Source: Apostichopus japonicus (taxonomy: Eukaryota > Echinodermata > Holothuroidea > Aspidochirotida > Stichopodidae). From it: a stretch of DNA of 64,000 nucleotides. Below the pieces are notes generated by a model, which was not told the DNA's origin, did not search any database, and saw only the letters and a program-made list of their open reading frames with translations. Shown here in pieces: positions 11,441 to 23,300 of this stretch. The stretch spans positions 17,076,764 to 17,140,763 of the forward strand of contig NC_092583.1 in the NCBI RefSeq assembly GCF_037975245.1. The letters run 5' to 3'. A program made the translations under genes and the position numbers. The stretch's first letter is position 1, and every line of letters begins with the position of its first letter.

Positions 11441-13017
11441 GTGATTATATTATATCTAGAAGTTATTGTGTCACGTGATTGAATTATATCTAGCAGTTAT
11501 TGTGTCACGTGATTGTATTATATCTAGCAGTTACTGTGTCACGTGATTGTATTAGATCTAGCAGTTATTGTGTCACGTGATTTTATTTGTACCTAGCAGT
11601 TATTGTGCCACGTGATTGTATTATATCTAGCAGTTATTGTGTCACGTGATTGTATTATATCTAGCAGTTATTGTGTCACGTGATTGTATTATATCTAACA
11701 GTTATTGTGTCACGTGATTGTATTATATCTAGCAGTTACTGTGTCACGTGATTGTATTATATCTAGCAGTTACTGTGTCACGTGATTGTATTATATCTAG
11801 CAGTTATTGTGTCACGTTATTTTATTTGTATCTAGCAGTTATTGTGTCACGTGATTGTATTATATCTAGCAGTTATTGTGTCACGTGATTGTATTCTATC
11901 TAGCAGTTACTGTGTCACGTGATTGTATTATATCTAGCAGTTATTGTGTCACGTGATTGTATTATATCTAGCAGTTACTGTGTCACGTGATTGTATTATA
12001 TCTAGCAGTTACTGTGTCACGTGATTGTATTATATCTAGCAGTTATTGTGTCACGTGATTTTATTTGTATCTAGCAGTTATTGTGTCACGTGATTGTATT
12101 ATATCTAGCAGTTATTGTGTCACGTGATTGTATTATATCTAGCAGTTACTGTGTCACGTGATTGTATTATATCTAGCAGTTATTGTGTCACGTGATTGAC
12201 TTATAATATCTAGCAGTTACTGTGTCACGTGATTGTATTATATCAAGCAGTTATTGTGTCACGTGATTTTATTTGTATCTAGCAGTTATTGTGTCACGTG
12301 ATTGTATTATATCTAGCAGTTACTGTGTCACGTGATTGTATTATATCTAGCAGTTACTGTGTCACGTGATTGTATTATATCTAGCAGTTATTGTGTCACG
12401 TGATTTTATTTGTATCTAGCAGTTATTGTGTCACGTGATTGTATTATATCTAGCAGTTACTGTGTCACGTGATTGTATTATATCTAGCAGTTATTGTGTC
12501 ACGTGATTGACTTATAATATCTAGCAGTGACGTGATTTTATTTGTATCTAGCAGTTATTGTGTCACGTGATTGTATTATATCTAGCAGTTATTGTGTCAC
12601 GTGATTGTATTATATCTAGCAGTTACTGTGTCACGTGATTGTATTATATCTAGCAGTTATTGTGTCACGTGATTGACTTATAATATCTAGCAGTTACTGT
12701 GTCACGTGATTGTATTATATCAAGCAGTTATTGTGTCACGTGATTTTATTTGTATCTAGCAGTTATTGTGTCACGTGATTGTATTATATCTAGCAGTTAC
12801 TGTGTCACGTGATTGTATTATATCTAGCAGTTACTGTGTCACGTGATTGTATTATATCTAGCAGTTATTGTGTCACGTGATTTTATTTGTATCTAGCAGT
12901 TATTGTGTCACGTGATTGTATTATATCTAGCAGTTACTGTGTCACATGATTGTATTATATCTAGCAGTTATTGTGTCACGTGATTGACTTATAATATCTA
13001 GCAGTTACTGTGTCACG
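11441..13017 (+). repeat. About 34 bp minisatellite with about 42 CACGTG palindromes
   Basis: The unit is a TCACGTGA palindrome followed by 'ttgtattatatctagcag' and 'tta(t/c)tgtg'. I count about 42 intact CACGTG and a few mutated ones (CACGTT, CACATG, GACGTG). Variant units ('ttttatttgtatc', 'gacttataatatc', 'tatcaagcag') recur in the same order near 12195 and 12673. This shows a higher-order period of about 478 bp. Confidence 0.96.
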
Positions 13018-14548
13018 ATGCAGCCACTTTGGATAAAGAGCCACAGAACATAACATTGGTACGAAAAGCAAGATGTTATTTTACCCAACTCACAAGAGCT
13101 TTGACCAATCATCTATCACAAAGGTTGTTTATATGCTATATATAACTACTGCTAAAACAGGTCTTTTACCAAATACCACCAACTAAAAGTTAGGTTACTT
13201 GCTCCGTTGACTTTAACGCTATATTCATCACTTTCCGAGGTCGTTATAAGAACTTTTCATCTGCTAACTGCCATATGATAGTCGATGGCTTGGGTCACCA
13301 CGACACTAATAGTGACAATTAAATAGAAGAGTCCATGACCGTATGGAGTTTAAGATACAAGAGGCACATTCAGAGTTTTAAACATCTAACAAAGTGTATA
13401 AAGGCAAGGTGTGATCAAAGACCTTCATCGCAACTAAACAGTGATTTCAATTATGTGCATCAGTGAAAAAAAATGAAAACCGAAAACAACTTGAGGTATC
13501 GCACGTGTGTAAGACACCAGCAATTATTGCACAATTTACTTATCTGAACCGAATACAATTATTCAATTTTATATCTCAACAACGGCATGAGCGATGAGAT
13601 TGTGTGGTTGAAGTGTTTCAGTTTTCTTGCTATATGATAATTGTCTTTGGAATTTTAGACATCGTTAACCCTGAAATAACAACAGTCATTTCGTTCTGGA
13701 TTCAAACCACAATTCACACTTTCCACCCACCCCCCACCCATCTCGCGATCCCATCCAAACAAAACATTTTCTCTGCTATAATTCTAAGAATAAGGAAAAA
13801 TCCGATGTCTTCGATTTCTTTCTTATGCCATTCATGACCTTATTGTGAAGGACTGATCCGCCACTTCCCAGTAGGCGCTACCCCCACCCCCTCCTCACTA
13901 GGGGATACCATATAAAGTTCCTATAGATGTTGAGATGATTGTCATTACAGGGTATCGTGCAACAATAGTCACTGATATCTTATCGCGGATCAAGAACTAA
14001 TTTCAATCAATTTGTCAACTTACGATTTGCGTTGTCAGACTTTGCTTTAAAGTTTACTTTGTACTTTAGCCTATGTTTTATTTTTGTTGGAAATAAAAGC
14101 TTTCCATCTAAATTAACTGGTAAAATATAGGAATAGTTTAAGCAGACGATTTGATTGAATTACCTTACTATTGACTCTGTGTCGCATGGCCTGCCTTTGT
14201 TTCTCTTTTAAGCTGACTTCCATTGTGACCCATTCAAGCATGTCGTGCACATTTAGGACAAAAGTTAAAATATTTGAATGAAAGGCTTTGATAGTCTAAC
14301 TTACCACGCGCCGCCTTGTGTATAGCTTCGCGTGGAACCCATGCAAGAATTGAACTAAAACAACACCAATGGTAATGCTTATACTACTGTGGTAATCTTA
14401 CACGGAAATCAACGGCTTCGATTAGCTCGCCGTGTTGGAGATGTTAGTACGTTATTCTGAAGGATCAGCGGAATCGTTCGCTAAAGTTAACGAGAATGGA
14501 TCATATTTGATGCATGGCGCCCTCTCTTATCCTATATCCTCGTAAAAG
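13018..14548. other. Region upstream of the tetraspanin start
   Basis: No supported exon. It may contain the tetraspanin promoter and 5' UTR, but I see no clear TATA or initiator. It includes C-rich stretches near 13730 and 13880. Confidence 0.4.
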
Positions 14549-14608
14549 ATGCTGAAGAAAGAAAAATACCTGAAGTTAATTCTCTTGATTTTTAACATCA
14601 CATTCTCT
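14549..14608 (+). CDS. Tetraspanin exon 1 (N-terminus, start of TM1)
   Basis: ATG CTG AAG AAA..., encoding MLKKEKYLKLILLIFNITFS; donor TTCTCT|GTAAGT. The lysine-rich cytoplasmic N-terminus is typical of the family. Confidence 0.85.
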
Positions 14609-17600
14609 GTAAGTATAACATTCAGTAGCAACATCATTCTAAGTGACTAAAACCAGTTATTGTATGAAATATTAACTTTCCGTTATGATTCCATAATGTA
14701 GGACTCAGTACATAAAGTATTGGTGAGGCTCATTATTTGTTGCATTTACATAATATGTGGTAGCAATGCAGTGAGAAGTATAACTATAGTAGTAGTTACG
14801 TTCATATGTATAACATACCACGAACAATGGGACAGTCTTTGTCAGGGAAGAACATGGTACTGTATGGGACGTTAGACCTCGCCCTTTCCGAAAGTTAGTC
14901 CATTTAGAGAACGAATGTATTGGTCACTTCCTTCCCATATCACCAAATCTCCATACCCCCTCCCCCCCTCAACTTCTACAGTTTCAAAACAGTTGCTATA
15001 TGTAGCCATTTTGTTTAATTCCACTATTCTGAACTCTCTATAACCTTATCGAGCACGCGTGACGAAATAATTACCAGCTTTCTGCCACTGTACCACGTTG
15101 ATCAAATTTTTCCTAGTTTCATTCATGCATTTTCTCATATCATTTTTCACAGCTCTGTGGTCTTTTGGTGCTATTCCAGGCATCATTGACTTTCTCCCAA
15201 GATGCACCGTACCTTGAGTTTGTCGGAAGTAAATTTAAAGCGCCTCTTATCACCTTAATCGTCACCAGTTGCTGCTTCTGCGCAATAGGGATTCTAGGAT
15301 GCATCGTGACTTTCAAAGAGAATTACCTTGCTCAGTTTGTGGTGAGTCTTTTAGTACATTTATGATTACAGAAGAAGTAAACCCAGCAATCTTCTGTATG
15401 CTATAGTGTGACATAGATGGATTACAACTTCCTCAAATCACTCCGTTTGGGAGTTTTCATGCTTTAAAGATGATTTGACTTCACAATCTGGTAGTTTCAT
15501 TTAATGACATGCCCAAAAGAAGGGATATTCCCCTTCCTTCACCCCACCTCCGTCTTCAGTGAGGTGGGGGAATATTTCAGACTGGGATTCCTCTTGATTT
15601 AGTCGTGGAAGAATAAAATCTAATTTATAATCTAAGTATGCCTCAGAATGCACCATTTGATACTAAACGTCTATTATTCTTTGTCTTTCTTGGAAGGGCC
15701 ACACCCCCCCTCCCCCCTACATGCAAGTCGCTTCATCCACCCTACTAGGCCACACCACTCTCTCTATAAAAAATACTTCATTCGCCTCTAGCAATTCCAT
15801 AATGGTCCATGTCCGTAACTAAATCAGTCAGGAAGAATTCAGAATTAGGGCCTTCCACCTTTGAAATTCTGTGCAAGCCAATGACAAGAACATTTTGGGT
15901 TCAAATGTCAGACATTATAAGCCAGTGGATTAAAATCAATATTTTGATTTGATCGGACGGATTGATATACCGACCCCACTTTGACAAGGGGTCAAAGAAG
16001 CATTCCAGATATATACACATTTTCAAGGCGAACATTGAATATGGAGATATTATTTTCATTCAAATGTTACCTTTTTTGCACTATGAAAAACCAACGCATA
16101 TACTCTGCTAACTACCATTACTTTGTGCTAACAGTCACTTCCGTAGGGGGGGGGGGGGGGTCAGCAGAGAAACGAATCGAACAGCTAAGGGGCATGGCCC
16201 TGAATTGGAAAGGGATACAAACTTAGAATAAGACACTATTTCTAACAGCCATTGCCACACGTATAGCTTGCATATACCTGCCATGAAAGCAGTACTTGAT
16301 ATTTCCGTTCCACTATGAAAACAGTGTCTTCGCGTGTTGTATAAAATATAAACGCCCCTTTCAATTGTTGTCAATCTTGACATTGCATACAACAGCGACT
16401 TCGATTCGCGTCGGTCAAGGCAACGTTTGTTTATGCAACACCTTGGAATGTGTCTATAATATAATAAACAACACTGAGATTTTCCCCTCTCTTTGATACT
16501 AGTTTAATTCGAAACAAGTTAATAGCTGAAATAAGTTACTGCTGACCATCAAGTGTATTCAAGTTAATCACGACAGCAATAAAGACTTCGGTCAAACTTA
16601 ACAATGTTAATGTGTGGTACATACCATAAGTAACTACATTATCGGTGCAGTTTGCATTACAATACCACTTTTAGTTTGTGTGACACAGCTACCAACCCAG
16701 CATTGGAGTTGATTCAATGGTCTTAGTTCTCTCAAAGTTAATAGCTGAAATAAGTTACTGCTGACCATCAAGTGTATTCAAGTTAATCACGACAGCAATA
16801 AAGACTTCGGTCAAACTTAACAATGTTAATGTGTGGTACATACCATAAGTAACTACATTATCGGTGCAGTTTGCATTACAATACCACTTTTAGTTTGTGT
16901 GACACAGCTACAAACCTAGCAGAGGAGTTGATTTAATGCTCTTATTCCTCTCAAAGGAGCGCATCGGAAAGGGGGCTACGGGAGCCGGGGCACAGGGTTA
17001 CGTGCCGCCCCTTGTTTTTTTTTTGAGGGGGTGGGGGAGGAGGGGCTCAAAGTACAACAACTTTCTTACTTGTGAAGTACCCGTTTTAGTTGTAACAAAG
17101 TGGAAATTACTTGAAAATGTAAGAAATCAGTCGAATTTGTGATATGGAAGACCAATAGAATCCATTTTGTCGAACAATGCATGCCCCTCAATACCCCCCC
17201 CCCTTCCCTCATATGACCCCTCTTCCGCCGCCACTGTACCGGACATTCAACATATTCTAAAAGTTATTTTTTTCAATAACCAAAATAGTCACACCATGCA
17301 TTAAAATCTATCAATTATTAAGAAAACGTATTCGAATCCTAATTAAGTTTACACATAATTGTAATCGATAATGAATGATATTGATGCTTCAGAATAAGTT
17401 TGTTGTTATATCACTGTTCGTGATGGCAACATGAATGTTCAAAACCTTCATTTAACAAGTTTGACAATGTATTGAAGAAGAAAAAACAGAAATATGCCTC
17501 ATTATTACCTCTAGCGCCTTGAATGTTCTCTATTATTGAGGTTTTAGGGTGTTAACAAATATACTAGTTAAGCCCTCAAGAAAGTTTAAGTAATTTCCTA

Positions 17601-18731
17601 ATATCCTGTATCAGTTTGTTTGTTGTAAATGTATTGATGTGAACAAAAAGTAATATTATAACAAAAAGTTATAATCGACTAAACTACATTGTACTGAACT
17701 GAACTATAATTCTAGTCTAGAGACAGCAGTTGCTTCTGAGTTAGGGACACCAGGAAAGAAATAGATAAATATTTGAGTAATATTAGAAGAGCGCCATACT
17801 TTACTAGACCCAAACGTAACTATTTGTTCACGGAAATGTAATAACTGTAACTGCACGTTAATTGTAACAGTTTGTTATGGGCGACCATTAATCCAAAGGG
17901 AGAATTAAAAATACATTGTTCAAATGATTAATCATAACATCGCTAAATCAATCAACTGGTCAACTAAACTGAAACACTTAGTTTTGAACTCAAAATTCAT
18001 ATTTATCAATATTCCGTGAAAACTATGAAGAGAAATAATAGTGAACAAATTAATACGATTCTAAAATTGTATCCCATAACGAAAGAAAGAACCTCTTCTC
18101 CAAGACCCCAAATCAATACCATGAAAATAGAACATCAGGGCGCTACTCAAAAACTAAAAACTCAATTCACCATGTTAAAAATAAAACACATAATGAATAT
18201 AGGCAAATAAAAGATAATATTGGCTAATAAAAGAAAACAGAGTGTGCTGACAAAATCGTGCACACTATATATTGATGCAACGGTCGTTTACACACACACA
18301 CACACACACACATATATATTTTTCACTGTTCTTGATTTTCCAACTCATTACGATTTTCATTTATATATATTCATTTGCCTTTGTCGTTTACCTCCATTGC
18401 ATTAACATAAAGTCTGTTCAAAGTATCTCTTTCGAGATCCGGCTTTAGGAATCACAAATGATTTTCGAGTTGGTTAGCATCATGTTTGATCTCTAGAGTA
18501 AGGCAAAATATGTCACCAAAAACAGAACTAGTATTGTTCGATACAGGTGACAAGCGCTTACAGTGGAATTACGACCTTCCTTAACGGTTTCGAACCTCTG
18601 GACATACAATCAGCGTCTATAGCCTAGTGGTTAGGGTGTCCGCGTACAGAGCGGAAGGCCCGTGGTTCGAATCCCGGTGGAGGCTGAAAGTTTTTTCACT
18701 GTTCTTGATTTTCCAACTCATTACGATTTTC

Positions 18732-18815
<84 letters not shown>

Positions 18816-20180
18816 GCTTTATATTTATATACGTCTGACGATTGCTACGTATGCCTACCTTTTCTGGCTATTAGAAACATTTGTATACGTTAAGATTGCT
18901 GTATTAATTGTATTAATGTTACATCGATTGTGTAAAACATAGAAACTATAACCTTTCAAAGCAACGTTCACAAGTTGTATACACAAACTACAGACCTACC
19001 ACACTGTGATAACATATGTACCGATAACCTAACCTATATGTTTTAGCTTCATAGAAGATGACGTTGCTTATCCAACAAAGAGGTACAATGACGTATCAAT
19101 TTATCTTAGCATCACTGTAGATAAACCTGGCGTTATTTATTTCAGGCGCTTTTCAAAGGCCAAAGGAAGGTATTTTCGACTTTCATCCGTTTTAGTGTTC
19201 ATGAACAGATTTCGCAGTTAGGCCTACAAGTAGGCATTGATTTGATCTAGTGTGTTGATGTTATCATCGAAATTGCCGTATAAAGGAAGGTTTCAGACAT
19301 TTAATATATTCGAGATTGAATAATTTCAAAACAGCACAAGTATAATTATGGAAAGATGGTTGAACTGTACTCATAGCTTTGTAGTTTATTTTACTGTTCC
19401 GAATAATAACAACACCATTTTACATGTCCAACAACAAGTCCATCTATGTAGCTTCTTCAACTGAGTTCATTGTTTTCAGGAGTAATACAGGCTCAGTGCT
19501 TTTCTTTGTTTCTAATAAATGACAAGCTTCATACCATAGATAGAATTAACACTTCTCCTTTCTTAGCTGTTGCTATGTCGCATCCGCCATTTTGTTTTTA
19601 CTGCTTGCTCAAGTATGCAGTTTCATAGTTGTAACCCCTTCAGTCCGGTTCATGATTTGATTGATTGTTACAGAGCCTCTCTGAATTTCCATTGCTCACA
19701 CAGCTTTCATCCACAGATACTTTTCCTTTCTTAGCTATTGTTAGACTGCATCCGCCATTTTGTTTTAATGCTTGCTCAAGAATTCAATTTCATACTTGTA
19801 ACTTCTGCAACTGACTTCATGTTATGATTGATTCTTACAGAACATTTCTGAATTTCTGAATTGCTAACACTGCAGCTTTCATACCACACATACAATACTT
19901 TCCTCTTTCTGGTCTGTTGTTAGGTCGCATCCGCCATTTTCTTACTATTGCTTGCTCAAGTCTGTACTTTCATAGTTGGGCTTTCACTGATGAGGAAACT
20001 CACAACAGATGTCCAAGGCAACATGCTCAAGGTTATGCATGAATACTCGAATGATCAAATGGACCGCCTTGATGAGATTCAAAGAAATGTAAGTCACATA
20101 TTTTATGAATCATCGTCATAATAATTAAAAACCTCATGAAGAATAAATCCCGTTGGATTCTATTACAATCTGGTGGCACC

Positions 20181-20269
<89 letters not shown>

Positions 20270-20277
20270 TTTATATG

Positions 20278-20341
<64 letters not shown>

Positions 20342-20349
20342 CATATAAA

Positions 20350-20391
<42 letters not shown>

Positions 20392-23300
20392 TAATAGTAA
20401 AGACAAGTTACTACATGGGAAAATATATTATCAAAGTAAGAAATGAAAGGGTTAGAAAACTGCTCTACTACTAAGACGAATGTTCATCTAAAAAAGGGCA
20501 GTTATATGTAGGGAACAGGAGACAGACTGAGCAGAAGAGTGACAAAGGGCAGTTTGCAATGGTGGTAAATGACAGGTCTGATACTGAATTCGCATGACCC
20601 AACATCTTCTGGTTTATAATAACCGCTTCAATAGAAACAATCAACTGATCATATCTACATAAATCGCTTATTTCAATGAAAGAGTATCCAATCAGGGTGT
20701 TGATCCAATTATGAAAAAAAAAAACCAGTTAGATTTTTCTTCGAAGCGTGGCATGAAATTATAGATTTACAATACATAAAACTTTGTCACAACTGTTTGG
20801 GGTGTAGTGTATAGTCTTGAGAAGCGTTTGTTTCTGCCACCTGTACAAATAAGCTTTGTTATGCATGGCGACACACCCATTATCAGTGAGATACGTAACA
20901 CGTAATAAAGTCGAGTACATTGTGCCGTAATATATTTGCACTGTGTGGGTGTGTGAAAAAAATAACTTTGTCAGAGACTGAACTATAACTTGGTCGACTG
21001 AAAGGGCCTTTATGTTTAGGTTGCTTAGTGCATCAAGTTTTAATGAATATAACTCAAATTAAGATTGTAATTGTTCAAAATAATACATTTTAATTGAGAT
21101 TATTTCCACATCATGTCTGAATATCTCGTCACCCAGATATGTAGTCTGTATAATAATTATATGTTAAATTCCGCTCTTATTAAGGTAGTTATGACTATTG
21201 CATCATTTGCACATACAAGAGTCATATTCATATGATCCATGTGACTCTATAGATACATATCATAGCTTTTATCAATCAGTGTATGGTCAGTTCCTGTGGT
21301 AGGTTCAGAATTAATCAGAAGAGGAACCCGAATCGAATAAGTATAATACTGCCTAAATAAAGCGGACGGTGCATAAGCGCGATAAAAATGCTGTATGTAT
21401 TTTGCTTTGAAAAAAAAGAGATGTGTGGCTAAGTTTTAGAGCCACAAAATATGTAAGAAGAGGTCCAGTCCCACCACGTGTCGCCTAGATCCGTTCCTGA
21501 GTTCCCACTAGAGGAAACAGCACTTTAATGTTAACTTTGACACTCTCCCAAGTCCGTGATCACGTGACCTAAAGTAAAACGCACAATCAAATCGTTTCAT
21601 CTTTAATCTGAAAATATTTGACGTACAGTCTTTACATGCATAGAGAAATAATTTCTAATGGATATGTATGTTAATTTGTATTGAATAATTGATATATATG
21701 TTAATTTGTAATGAATAATTGAATGATGTTTTTGTAGTTGAAATGTTGTGGTGTGACGTCATTTACGGATTGGCACGTCCAAGTGGATACCAGCAGTAAC
21801 TGGTCGGTACCTTTGTCTTGTTGTTGTAGTAACACAACAGACCCAAAGCTGTGTACATATCCTAAATTTGCACAGGGCCATCCGTCTACTGTCCATGGAA
21901 TTCATGTCCAGGTAATATCAATTATTCATTCTATTTCCAATTACTTCCATTAATTTAGAATCACAGCATCAATTATGATATCATAGAAGGTTAAAAACCA
22001 GTTCTATTAGCCCCGGTTGTATTATTAAAACATTTTTACTTTTTAAGGAGTGCTCCTTTAAACACCAAAGGCTCATCAATCAAATTGACTGAACTACCTA
22101 GTCTAGCACTGACACAGACCATCAGGTCACTGCCATCTCCTCAGAAGCAAAACAAAACTAACTCACTGTAAAACGTACTATTTTAAGACCTTTAATTAAC
22201 ATTTGTACAAGTCTTTATCCATTTGTTTTAAGGACAAAGATGATGTCATGATTAGGTGATCTGATATTTTAATAAATTAAACTATAACATATTTTGACTG
22301 AGTTATTAGAATTCAAAACAATCGATTAACATTATCATTGAGGTCTGAAAGGAGGAAATGATATCATCAACGACTTTGTCTTAAAGGAACATTACAAACA
22401 TTTAGGCGAATACAAACATCAATTTTTTTTCTGGGACTATATGACATATCAACGCTAGCATTCAGTGGTATAGAGTTTGTTGACGACATGGGGTTGTACT
22501 CCCATTGTAAGTCAAGAAGGTTGCAGGCATATTGCAGAATGGGTAGAGAGGGTAAATTAAATTAGGGGGGGGTGGGGGATGAGAGCGAGGAAGGCTGGGG
22601 TTAGATAGAGGGGAAACTAGTCTACTTCGGTTTTCTCTTGCTGTAAATGACAATGCAAGACTACACTGTCAGTCAAAGTATATTATTTCCACAATAACAT
22701 GTTGACAGTGTACGCATATACGGATAACACTTAAGTAAGGGGTGAAGAACCGAAGGAGCAAAGGTAAGGTGCTTGCACAAGCAGTCCCCCCTGTACAAAA
22801 GAAAACGGTTGAGCAAACTACGAGAAAAGGGAACCATGTAGAACCATAGTATACAAACAGATTAACACAAGAATGAATGAATATAATGCAAAGGTGTTTT
22901 GAGCTAGTCATTTAAGGCTGTGAATTGAAAATTTAACCTAACACCCGAGAAATTCCCTGTGTATTTGAACAGTTGAACAGTTTGAAGTAGTACTTTGCGA
23001 TTTTTACGGCCCCTATATGCTTCAGCCTTGATGGACTTTATTGAACCACATTGAATAAACCCCTATCTACGCGGCTTTAAAATGTCCCAAATTCAAATTA
23101 GCATATATTTTGTAGCTCCGCTCTAATTTATTTTGAAGAATAACAGTATTGGGATTTTCTTTGACAGTTTTCAGGTTGGAATGGCTGGAAAGGATACGAG
23201 GGAGGAGGGGGTGGGAGGGAGGGGGGTGGTTGGGTAATGGCGATGGGGGAGAGAAGGGGACTCTGGGTGTATCTGACGTTTTGTGAACGGAGTTAATAAC

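Noticed and set aside
11441-13017. CRISPR-like array
   Set aside because: Units are contiguous about 34-bp repeats without unique spacers in a eukaryotic genome; it is a minisatellite.
16960-17235. Another hAT-type element (end 'ccgccgccactg' at 17227-17238)
   Set aside because: No matching left end or target duplication could be found.
18612-18688. tRNA gene
   Set aside because: It has A- and B-box-like parts, but the T stem is poorly paired, the anticodon would be ACA, and the sequence recurs inside a larger dispersed repeat at 62.4 kb. Treated as SINE.
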